Made by a program: the position numbers and the translations under genes. A stretch of DNA of 64,000 nucleotides from Bursaphelenchus xylophilus (lineage: Eukaryota > Nematoda > Chromadorea > Rhabditida > Aphelenchoididae): assembly GCA_904066235.2 (NCBI GenBank), contig CAJFCV020000003.1, positions 8,804,001-8,868,000 of the forward strand. The letters run 5' to 3'. The notes under the pieces were generated by a model. That model saw nothing but the letters and a program-made list of their open reading frames with translations, did no database searches and had not been told where the DNA came from. This document shows positions 47,620 to 58,398 of the stretch, piece after piece (position 1 is the first letter of the stretch; each line of letters opens with the position of its first letter).

Positions 47620-48305
47620 GGCTCTATTTTACAGATCCGACCTTTCTAATCTAAAATAATGTTTTATTATTCGTCTTTCAAAACAACGCTCGCGAGAAAC
47701 GCGTAGGTACGACTATTGTGCTTGATGAATATTAAACCGAGAACATGCTGATAAGAATGATTTTTTTGTAAAAGGTTGTAACATCTAAACACAACAAAAT
47801 ATTTTTCCAGAAATGAAAAGACTTGACGCATACAGGTCAACTGTTTCGCTCTTGATACTTTCGACCCGGAGGCCGAAATAAGGTGATTCTTTCCGAGGAG
47901 AAACGCGCAGAAGGCAAAACAAAGAACACACAGTATAAAAGTTTATTAATAAAAGTTTGTACAATATACCATGTTATTTTTACAAACACTAAATTTTTGT
48001 AAAGCAATACTGTAATTATTATAGAAAATGCACCTTTTCGTATTAGACTGGAGGACATATTACACCCCTGTTACTGTCAAGCACCTCAAGACCAGTGACA
48101 GGCGTCCGCCAATAATCGATGAAAAAAAGTTTTTTGATCAGGCAAGTGTAAAATAAGAACTGGCTGGTTGCACTATAGGTTGATTAGGAGGAGATTTTTG
48201 AGCAATTTAGGGGAAAGGAAGGCGAGGTGATATTATGGCAAGCGTCGGTAAGGCAAGAAAGAAGGAATTTCAGATATATTATACTAGATTTGCATTATAG
48301 ATTGA
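47620..48305. other. TMEM120 5' flank and SNF 3' UTR
   Basis: Minus-strand AATAAA-like signals around 47940-47950 probably end the transporter transcript. A TATATTATACTAG copy lies at 48275-48287. No gene was seen. Confidence 0.5.
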
Positions 48306-51156
48306 TCAGATTATGGTTTCGCGTTCGGGCGAAGAGTAGGTGGCGCGATCTTGGCGGCGTCTGGTGATGAGCTCGGCCGACTCATCGTTGTTTTGTTTGA
48401 TGGGAGTTTCAGGAGTGAATGGAGCGCTTGACACGTACCTTGCCGGGGGCATTAAACGTCGGGCTTCGGGGATTTGCAACGGATAATATTCGGCCCGATG
48501 GACGGCCAAGGCTGGGCCCCAGTCGTCTTCCGGACATAGTAGTTGCTGCCATCGTTCGGTGATGGAGCCTTCAGCCCGGCAGATCATGATGAGTCCAGTG
48601 ATGATAATTACAATCAACGGGACGGCGGATATTACCCATCCTAAAACCGTCGCCCAGAAGGGGAATTGCACTCCGTTGTATGAAATAGGCTTATAGTCTA
48701 GCCAAATACAGGTCAGTATTCCCTAAAAGAGTCGATATAATTACTTTCCAAACATTCAAACTGCCCATTAAGTGTAACATCCACTTACCAAGAACACCAT
48801 TGGGCAGATAAACTTCCAAACCACCTTCCAGAGAATGTAGACGGGTGGATAAAAGTGGATCATCCATCGGATATTGTCCAGGAAATTATCTGCGCCATAA
48901 ACCCAGCAAATCACCGTAACCTCAAAAAAGGCAATTCCAATCAGAGACCATGTCGCCACAAACTTCTCGAAAAGGACTATCCAGTAAAGACCAGCCTGGA
49001 ATAAACATATCACCCATTTTCCCAATCCCGTATCCACAAAAAAAGTAATGCGCTATCTCTACAATAATATAAAATAAACCCACCCCACTGCAGAATGGGA
49101 TTCCCAGTGTAAAGAAGAGGAAGACAGTAAACGTCATAACATGTCGATGATTTTTCCTCATTCTCTCTGGATATTCATCCGCTATTGTTGATACCACAGT
49201 TTCCACAAGGAAGAGTTCGGTGTTGAAGACAATCAAAGCTACCATGACAAAGAAAAGTAAGGCATACAACGGGGCTACCGGTAGTTTTGAGACGGCTTCG
49301 GCGAAGAAAACAAATATCAACTGGATTCCGTCTGCAGATAATCAATAGATCAAATAATTTTACATTTTACTGATGTCATCCTAATTGTAAGAATCGTGTT
49401 TTACTCACCCTGAAGTTTGAATTCTTCCAGATACATGTCCATTTCGTAGCAAACAAACCCAATTGCCGAGAAAACCAATGATGATACCAGTACTGAAGTT
49501 ATGAGGTCAACAAATCCAATAACCCAGACATCTCTAAAGACATTGTTATGGAATCTGGAATAGCTCGAAAGCAAGATGATACCGCCGGTACAGGTGGAAA
49601 GGGAGTAGAATACTTGGATCGCAGCGTCTCCCCATACCTAAAACAACCAAAACTCTATATTACACTGCAGTATATGGCCCAGTCATGACTTTATAATTCA
49701 CTTGCCTGCATGTCAAGAAGAACCTTAAAGTCCGGATAGAAGAAGTGCCAAAGACCATCTAATGAGCCGGGGAGAGTCATAAAACGGACAGTAAGCACGA
49801 ACAAGATGATATACGGTGTTACTACAGTTAGATAAACCACCTAAAATACATTATGGTAAACATCAACTTCCAAAACAGGTGATTACTTTTCCACTGGTCT
49901 TGATTCCCTTGAATGAACATAGGAAGACAGCCGACCATGATACCAGTAGGCAGATTGTGAGCTTCCAATTGAAGGTGTTCGTTTGGAAATCGGAGATTCC
50001 TGACGACAATTGGAGGACTTCATTACTGAAAGTAAAACAATATATTATAAAACACCTCTGAAAACTCTGTACACAGGTTGAAAGCTTACTGAAAATACTC
50101 CAAGCTCGGAATGACATGATTTTTCGGGAAATTCGTGATCTCAGTTGAATTTGTAATATTCGAAGCAACTGATATAAAATAACTACACGTTCCATTGCTC
50201 ATAATTGTTCCATTCGAATTTCGGCAATTCTCCACAGCTCCTTTATTCCAGACCGAGCATAACGGAGAGTTCCACGAATTATCACAAGAAGCCCAGGGTA
50301 ATGTGAATTTGAGGGAATTGAGGACATACATCAACGACCAGCTGGTGATCAGTTGAAAATATATTGCGGTTATTGAACAGATGAAGACCATGGCTATTCC
50401 AATACCTCAAAACAATCAAATTAACAATAAGTTTTTGATACAAAGGCCACAAATTTAGCAAAATCGGCAATTTTATCTCTAAAGTCAACAAAAATAATAA
50501 TTCCTTTGTCATCCTCACAAAAAATGCCGCAATTAAACTATAAAACCTAAAACTAGGCCACATCTCATCCTTTTACCTTTAAAAAGCGGGGCGACCTTCC
50601 ACACCGAGGTCGGGCCCAGACTAACAAACTGGCCGAGACTCATCTCCATGAATAATATCGGAATTGCACTGATGATGAAGAGAACACAATACGGGATTAG
50701 ATAGGCTAGTCCGCCATGGATATGGACTTGATTGGGAAATCGCCACAAATTTCCGAGGGCAAAGGTTAATCCAAAAACTGAGAGGTAATAGTCCATGTGG
50801 GAGGACCAGTTCCCTCGGATTCGGTTCTCATCCCCAGAGCCGGTGATCTCTTCAAAGGGGTATTCGATGTCTCCATCTTCCATGTATTCTTCCTCCTGTA
50901 AATTACCGAGATATAAAACCTGTTATTCATATTCTCTTTAAATTTAAAAACTACACAAGACAAAAAAATATCATAAAACAATAAAAACCGCTCCCGAACG
51001 TGAAATTTAAAATTTCTAACTCGACCGTTATGCGGCTCAAAGCAAAAAAGAGACATTACAACCAACAATATCACTAACCATCAGAAATATATTATACTAT
51101 CAATGACTCACCTGTAGGAAAGGAGGATTGACCTGTTTCCCATTGGAAAAACTCAT
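48306..51156 (-). CDS. SLC6 sodium/chloride-dependent neurotransmitter transporter (SNF family)
   Basis: Exons: 51156-51112, 50895-50577, 50405-50090, 50025-49887, 49840-49706, 49637-49409, 49331-49084, 48995-48789, 48722-48306; 684 residues. Twelve TMs are expected. Landmarks are GLTFALGNLWRFPNQ in TM1, a large Cys- and NGT/NST-rich second extracellular loop, KTSGKVVYLTV before TM5, and TELFLVETVVSTIADEYP around TM8. SLC6 proteins co-transport amines, amino acids or osmolytes with sodium. TM1/TM2 are unusual: the family's NGGGAF is HIHGGLAY. The C-terminus ERETII is a class I PDZ ligand. Intron 49705-49638 uses a GC donor. C. elegans SNF-6 (acetylcholine transport, dystrophin complex, also chromosome III from memory) is the best candidate ortholog, but the substrate cannot be proved here. 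Confidence 0.9.
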
Positions 51157-51717
51157 CTTCAGCGGTTCATTCTATCAACAAACAACGGGTTACGCCCATT
51201 TCCACCGACTCACACAGGTATCTGAATGCAGCAGCAACAAACTTCCTCAACAATCGCCGATCACTGACATATACCTTTATTCAATTAAACTTATTTACAT
51301 GGCTCACTTCACTAAACATTCGAAACGAAAAGAGATTCCAAACAAATCGAAAAAAACCCGAAATCTACATCCCTTTTCTCTCGAACACCTACAGACCTTC
51401 ACAATAGACTTTATATTTTTTATGAAACATGAAGAAGTTAGAACTATAGTTAAATTTATGAATATCTTAGTTAATCTGCTAACTAGAACTAGTTATAATC
51501 TTGGTGTAGACCGCGAATCTGGTATTTACAACTGAAGGAACTAGGAGAATCTGCAAAATTTCGTATAATTTCCATAAAAAATAGAGACAACATTAGAAAA
51601 ATAAGAGAATCACACGGATTAGACCCGTCAGTTCACGTGAACACATTACAATTACCGCTAAATGAAAGAGGGTCATGAAGACCGTATTTTGTGGTTCCAT
51701 GACTATTTTGTGCTACA
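51157..51717. other. SNF 5' flank and USP46 3' UTR
   Basis: AT-rich. A minus-strand AATAAAGG at about 51270 may be the deubiquitinase poly(A) signal. A 560-bp gap is long for a nematode operon. No gene was seen. Confidence 0.45.
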
Positions 51718-53418
51718 TTACACTTCCCTGGCCTGGTAGAACAAGATGTATGCAGACTCGGAATTCTTTTGCGAATTACAATCAGAGAGGCCGAAGAAGT
51801 CTTCAAGGGTGCTTTCCTCGATTTTCTAAACACAGAATAAATAAAAATACATAATACTTACATCTACAATATCATCGTCAAACAAAAGCCAATAGTTCTG
51901 CGACTTGACCAGTGTAATGTAATGCCCACGGTTGGGGGTGGAGCCACAATGAACCACCACCGCCACGAGATCATAGAGTTTGTCATTGTTCTCCTCTTTC
52001 TAGAAAATATTAATTAATTTCGGACATCTGGAAAAGGCCCTTCAGACCGCATGTGTAAAATAAAAAAATCTTCTTACCAAGTTGAACAACCTCAACTCCA
52101 ATGGAAACAGCACTCGATAAGAGAGTTTGGTATATCGATTCAAATGTTCCACATATTTGAACCGTTTTAGGTGTAAAGCTAAAAGCTTTGGCAGCTTCTT
52201 TATCCTCATTCTCTTCTGAGCTTCTTGCTTCGAACAACAGTTCTCACAGTAGTATTTCTGATCTCCACATAACGTTTCCATGTTCGAGAAGTTCTTCAGA
52301 CAATGGGTGATGCTCACATTCTGCTCAACATCTACACTGAGGTCAAGGAAGTCTTCATCTTTACTACTAACAGTCTCGCAATTAAGACATCGAGTTTCGT
52401 TGGTCAAAGTGCCTTGAAAGATGTCCTGAATCCAAGTCAGGTCTGATTTACCATCATTAGCTCTGAAATGCACCGCATCTTGTATTGAGAGCAAACCCAA
52501 AAATATCAGAACCATTTTTTTGAGATTAACCATTTACACTCCTACATTATTGAGAAGAGAACTCGAGAATATTAACAATGATTCTTTCGAATCAGAACTG
52601 AATGTACCCCGTTATGCTCCTATCATTTATCTCGTCAAGTACAATGTCCTAAATCCCAAAAATAAGCAATTAAATGAACTTACTTCTCATTCCCAGGATT
52701 ATTCACTCCTTTCTTGACGCCATTAACCTTGATAGTCCCGTTCTGATGTTCTCTTTTCTTCTCTTCATTCGCGGTCAACGCCTCCGATATCGCATTTAAC
52801 AAATAATTTAAAAATTCGTGAGCATCTTGTTGCATAAAATTGTCAAACAATTCTGAAAGCAAAGAATATAATGTAATAATGATTTGTATTTTTTTAGTAG
52901 TCAGGAAAATCTTGACTCTTACCGTTATCTTTTTTGAGCTTGGTCACAAAACGTTTGGGTGCAATTGTTCCGACTCGTCGCTTCTGGGTGGCGATATTGC
53001 AAAATAGTTCCGCCAGACATCCTAGTAAATTGTCTTTCTGCCCTCCTGAAAATTAAAACATCAGAACAGGTGAAATAGCAAAAACATGTTATCCATGATG
53101 AATAATATATTTTATATGAAATTTGGCGAAAGCTGCCAAAGTTAAGCTTGTAAATTAGTAGTGAAAAAAAGTAGAAACAGAAAGCTTACCGAGCTTCCGT
53201 TGCTGCTGCTTGTAGGCCAAGATCCGTTCACGGAACGGCTGACAAAAGTAGAGCGCTTGAAGGACCGAGTTGCAGTAGCACGTATTACCAAACTAAACAC
53301 CAAACATCAAAACAAAACGCTTCAAACTCACATTCACAAGTCCATAAAACCTCTCGTTTCCCATCAATGAGTCGGAATTGAGTTCTTTTTCGAGGTGAGA
53401 TGACGCCGTTGCACCCAT
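51718..53418 (-). CDS. usp-46: USP12/USP46-type ubiquitin-specific protease
   Basis: Exons: 53418-53332, 53292-53190, 53045-52923, 52852-52684, 52462-52078, 51999-51862, 51825-51718; 370 residues (human USP46 is about 366). The start [12 protein letters not shown] matches the family N-terminus. The Cys box FGNTCYCNS places the catalytic Cys near residue 34. [11 protein letters not shown] is the QQD box. Two CxxC pairs (CLNC, CENC) bind structural zinc. The His box NRGHYITL is near 315, followed by WLLFDDDIV. The enzyme removes ubiquitin and works with WD-repeat activators (WDR48/WDR20); in C. elegans USP-46 stabilises the glutamate receptor GLR-1. All catalytic residues are present. Confidence 0.93.
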
Positions 53419-53945
53419 TTCAACGCATCCCGATAAGATTCCTCGAAAGCCTTCCGTTGCCTTCGTTATCTGCAACAACAAAAGTAATTTGATACTCTGC
53501 ACAAGCACTTATTACTCAATGAAAATAAAAGTACCTAAAAGACAAACAGAAATAAAAAAAACTGAAATTTTTGGATATTATCCATGACCTCCAAAACTCA
53601 CTCGAAGATCGCCCAGCCTCAGAAGACTAACTTGACCAAATTGTTCGTCTCGAAAAGCCAAAGCCTTCTTTTCCTCCGGGTCTCTTTGAGCACTGCCACC
53701 GAAAAAAAATCTTTTTTTAACCCGACGCGAAATGCCACAAGCGGGCCGCGGCGACGAAGTGTCACAAAAAAATAAATTTGGAATTTCCAAACATTTTTTT
53801 TATTTTGTTATAATTCAAGCTTCATAACCCCCACACTGATTACGCGATTGTCTTTTTGTAGCGTAGGTTTGTTTCTGCTCTTTGTTTTTCTATATTTGTG
53901 TTTTCTCTGATATTGTACTTGATGAGTAATCAGCTCTTTTTTTAG
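53419..53945. promoter_or_regulatory. Divergent promoter region, USP46 / kanadaptin
   Basis: There are 527 bp between two start codons on opposite strands. The kanadaptin ATG directly abuts TTTTTTAG (spliced-leader acceptor). On the other strand GTTGCAG lies near 53472, upstream of the USP46 start. No separate gene fits between them. Confidence 0.5.
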
Positions 53946-55926
53946 ATGTCCGAGCAGCCGGAGAAGCCAAATGACGGATTTTTGGCACCAAGTTTGCCGG
54001 CGAAGCGTCTTCCCCGCTCCCCATCGTCAGAATCTAGTGGGACTTCACAGAGTACAAAGAAAGCCCGAACAAACCCAGAATCAAGTACAAAATCAGCTAA
54101 ACAGGTGGAATATGTCGATGATTTCACCCCTCCATCGTGGGCAGAAGTTCCTCCGTCCTCGTCAGACCTCTCCGCAGAGGTTATGCAAAACGGAGTGATC
54201 AAGGAGACAGTGAAACTCCGAGAATTGGCCGGTCGAAAGAGCTATGTTACAATTGGGAGAGCCGAGATATGTGATATCAAAGTCCAAGTGACGGAAGCTT
54301 CTCGGATCCACTGTTATCTTCAGTATGGTGAGGCCTTCGATGGACGGGGGTGGTATGTATACGACAAAGGAAGTACACATGGGACTTTCATCAATAAGCA
54401 GGAGCTGCCGAAGAATGTGTTTTATAAGGCCAAACCTGGAAGTATTATTCAAATAGCGAGTAAGTAAGGTTTTTATTTTTATTGTATTTGATATTTAGAA
54501 GCCAACTTTCATCTGTTTCTGACCGGATCTGATGAAAAGACGGAGAGGGAAGCGGAAGTTAAGAAGCTGGTCATCAAGCCTCCGACAGAGGATGAAACAC
54601 GTTCAAAAAGATATGATACCGATCCTCTAGGCGTTCTCAAAGAATTCTGCGATCGGGAAGGCCTTGACTTTGAATTTGAAAAGATTGTGGGCGAGAAGAA
54701 GGAAATAACGTGCAACTTTGATCTTCCTGACAATGTATGCGGAGGAGAAGGTGGAGTCTTTACAGCTGTCTCAACAAATCCACAAGAAGCTCAAAAGGAA
54801 TGCGCAAGGAAAGTATGCGCCCATTTGGATACTCTGGGCTTGATAGGAGGTGGAATTACATGGCAAGCGAAGAAACATCAGCAAGATAACGACTTCTATG
54901 ATGATGATGAAGATACTTTCTATGACCGTACCGGCCAAATTGAAGCTCAGAGGGAGAAAAGGATTCAGAGATTCAAAGTGAGTCGTTTTTTTGCATTTGT
55001 TTACTTTTTTGTATTTAGGAAGAACAAGGGATCAAGGATAAGGCCATGAGTTACGAAGAGATCACTGAAAAGTTGACACAACTAAAGGATACCGAAAAGG
55101 CAATCAGCGATCAGTTGGAACGTGTGCTCAAGCCGTTTTCTGAGACCATAGTAAATCCGGATGAAGTTAATGTTGGGTCGTTGAAAGCCAGTTTGTCGGT
55201 AAGTCGTGTTATATTGAATTTTATCTTGCTTTAGATCAGAATGGAAGTGTCTAGGTTAAAAAAGAAGTTGGAGGAAGCCCGGAAAGAAATGAAGATCATG
55301 TCCAAAGCGGAGGAAGTGGCACGACCGGTATCCATGAAGTTAAAAGCGCCAAAACCTCGGGAAGTTACAGAGAAAATAGCAGCTCCTCAAATTGAGAAAC
55401 AAGAAGATCTACCGAAAATGGAGGTGACAGAGGAAAAGGGTCCCGAAATGCCTCCTCTAGATGAAATACCCCCTCTAGACGTCAAAGAATCGACCAGTAA
55501 GCCCGTAGAAGAATACCTTGAGGTTGCAAAGAAATCAGAACCAAACGTTGAAGCCGCTGAAACTTCAAAACCTGAGAAGTCACTTCAGAGAGTTGGTGCC
55601 GACGGGAAAAAGTATGGATTATTGTCGAGAACAGAGCTCAGGAAACAAGATGAAGTGGCTAAAACAAAGAGGAAAGCCCAGGAAGAGTTTTTAGATGAGC
55701 TGGAGTCAGATGAGAAGAGGAATAAAACAGAAGAGGTAAGATTTTACCTAGTATAATATAGGTTGATCTCAAAATTTCTTACAAAAAAATTTCTTGTTAG
55801 TTTCTTGCCAATTCTTATATCTTTCTTCTTCAGGAGGTCGAAAAGGACGAGGAACCAGTATGGGCTCCTCCCACAGGACAAACTGGCGATGGTAGGACCG
55901 CATTGAATGACAAACTCGGTTATTAA
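53946..55926 (+). CDS. SLC4A1AP: Kanadaptin (FHA-domain protein)
   Basis: Exons: 53946-54459, 54499-54977, 55019-55198, 55235-55735, 55834-55926; 588 residues. A basic, Ser/Pro-rich N-terminus contains PPSWAEVPPSS. The FHA domain (about 80-180) has GRKSYVTIGRAEICDI and SRIHCYLQY, with the phosphothreonine-binding Arg/Ser/His pattern, and DKGSTHGTFINK. A double-stranded-RNA-binding-like region (about 215-300) runs from DPLGVLKEFC to CAHLDTLGL. Charged coiled coils follow. The end VWAPPTGQTGDGRTALNDKL is the conserved kanadaptin C-terminus. Mammalian kanadaptin is mainly nuclear and was first isolated as a band-3 (AE1) binding protein; its molecular role is not settled. Confidence 0.92.
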
Positions 55927-56051
55927 AGTGATATCAAAATATTTATGATATAAAGGTATATTTAAATATCCCGCATTGAAGTTATGCCTTTTGTTATATA
56001 CAAGTCTTGAAGGGGTGTGAGGACTAAGTAGGTAATAAGTGATACATGGTT

Positions 56052-58069
56052 TTACGCAGACTCTTCTTGGGGCTCTTCAGCAAGTGCTTGTTCGTCTGCC
56101 AGCAGGGGAACAGTGTCCGATTCCTAGAAATTAGACGTTTAATATTATGAATTATGGCAGTAAAAGTCATGAGGATCTTTAATTTAGAAAATTAAAAGGC
56201 TTCTTTGCAGCCCCTTGTTTACAGACCCTCTTTTATATTTTTCGTGGCGAACAGTGCCTAGTACAATATAAAACCAGCCTCTGATCTTACCTGTTGTCTC
56301 GAACGGACCGCAAAGATGACTCCAAAGGCAACAATTGATAAGCAGAAGAACAGGAAAGTCCCAATGCTAGCGATAAAGATGTCTTTTTTGGTTCCAGCCA
56401 GCCCAGAAAGTTGGGCTTTGGTCCCTTCGTCGAATGAAGCCGAATCTCTCAGCCAGATCAACGGAATGATACGTGGACTGACCGTAGACAACGACGGGAG
56501 ACCTCCGTTGATCACTCCAAGGTTGAGTTGGGTGCGTTGATCGGCATAAACAACAGCTGAAGTCGCTGGTTCAATTCCAATTTCCGTTTTGTCATTATCC
56601 GAGATGGGCGCGAGACCATCAATTGCATCATGCACGGCAGGATGAGAACCGTAGAAATGCGGCTGACTGATGTAGATACGGGGATTGCCCGGCATACAAC
56701 TGCTGACGTCCATTATCCCCATCGGGGCGCAGCCTTTCTCCTAAATTACATATATTACACCAGACATCAATTGAATAAAAAAACTCTTTCCACCCCTCCA
56801 AACTCACTTGAATGTAAGTGTTGTTGAAATATCTCGGTGAATTCGGGTTACAGAATCCCAGACCTCTTTGTAGATCGATGTCGTGCATATTTCTTGAGGG
56901 TCCATAGGTGTAGACCCAAACCCCTTCATAATTCCGACTGCCCGTCCTTTCCAGCTCGATCGATCGACAAAGCGGGCCAACAAAGAGGTCAAGGAAGTAA
57001 GAATCTCTGCTGTTGATTCCAGGCGGGAACATTTGACCGTCCGTTCCTTTGATCTGTTGCGCCTTTGGACCGTAGTAAGCGTCGGTGTGGTTCTTCCTGT
57101 TGAATGTGAAGACTTTCGAGAGCTCGGAAATATCGCCGGTTCCACTTCCAATCTCATAGAGACCATCCTCAGTGCCATTCTTCTATAAAATAAAATACAA
57201 TTAACTTTGCCCCCATTTGATGTCAAAAGTAACATAAAAAAGTCGAATCGACTTACGCCATAAAACAATCCAACCTTCAACGGGATTTTCTGAGCTCGAC
57301 AGAACGCTCTGACCATCGGATTGCTGTTACAGATCTTCGAAATCAGCGGATCTTCGTATCCTTCGAACAAAAGTCCGCCAACAGTAGCCGTAATGAAGAT
57401 CTTCTCCTTCTGAGCCCTCAAAACAATGTCAACCAAGCCTTTGATGATCACATTATTTGGGATCTTGTCAATTATGGTTTGAAGAACAATATTTGGGACA
57501 GTCACCACATCAGTCAGCAGACAGTCATCGCAGGATTTGTTCTGGTTGAAGAAGTAGTATTTGTAATTGCGATAGAAGACTCGAGTGTCGTTTGCAGCAA
57601 ACTGGATGCGTTTGTGTTGAACCTCACTGAAATCAGGAAGATTTTGATACTATAAATCAATCATTTGCCAAAGAAATAACACAAATATCTCTTTCCATAT
57701 TATTCATGATCAAAAATTGAACCCACTCAAAAACATAGGGCCCTTTCTCCACCACCCTCGGCCTGGTGTTGTTACTCTCGACCTCGGCAGCATTTAGCAC
57801 GGAGAACGTGTAGACAGACATAGCCATATCATACTTGGGGTCTTTCCACGACTTTGTTGTGTCCGAATAATTCCCAAACTCATCTTCGCTGAGGACCGCT
57901 TTCTAAACACAAAAAACGTGACTCACAATGGAATACTCACCTCATTGATCTGTTTTTGAATTACATTAGGGATATAAAAATAAAGAACAGCCGCCAGCAG
58001 ACCAGCAACGATGGCCAAGGATAAGGTCGAGAATTGGCCGACCTTCCATCGATTACAATTTAAGGCCAT
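56052..58069 (-). CDS. CD36/SCARB-family scavenger receptor A
   Basis: Exons: 58069-57941, 57902-57727, 57626-57257, 57182-56808, 56740-56291, 56123-56052; 523 residues. A short N-terminal tail is followed by TM1 (STLSLAIVAGLLAAVLYFY). The glycosylated ectodomain has the family signature KGPYVFDE and conserved cysteines (GFCNPNS, EKGCAPMG, SSCMPGNP). TM2 is near residues 475-500. The cytoplasmic tail contains ESDTVPLLADE, an acidic dileucine (DxxxLL) sorting signal of the LIMP-2 kind, so lysosomal or endosomal location is likely. CD36 proteins bind lipids and lipoproteins. The stop is 125 bp from the convergent kanadaptin stop. The gene is a tandem paralog of the one at 58399-60986; C. elegans scav genes are the relatives, orthology unresolved. 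Confidence 0.9.
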
Positions 58070-58398
58070 CTAAAAGTTGACAAGCTGTACTCTAAATTGG
58101 TTACGATACTTTTCACGCCAAAACCATTTTTCATCAACTCGATTAATCGCGATGAACATTTATTTCTTTGAATTATACAAACATTTTATGAATATAATAC
58201 GAGTGGTTAAAAAATCTTTATATACAAGATAAGACTATACGAAATGGAACCCGCTGATAATGGCCATTGATAAACGTACTGAATAAAAACAACAAACAAA
58301 ATGTGAGCAATAAAAAAAAAGGGAAACAGTTGACCCAGGGAGTCAAGTCTTGCTCCGAACCGGTTGGATGAGATTTGATGGAGTGAGAGAAAGGGGGT
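58070..58398. other. Gap between tandem CD36 genes
   Basis: A 329-bp gap, head-to-tail on the minus strand. The upstream gene's 3' UTR must lie here. TTTATT-type minus-strand poly(A) signals occur near 58158 and 58280. An operon is possible but not shown. Confidence 0.45.
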
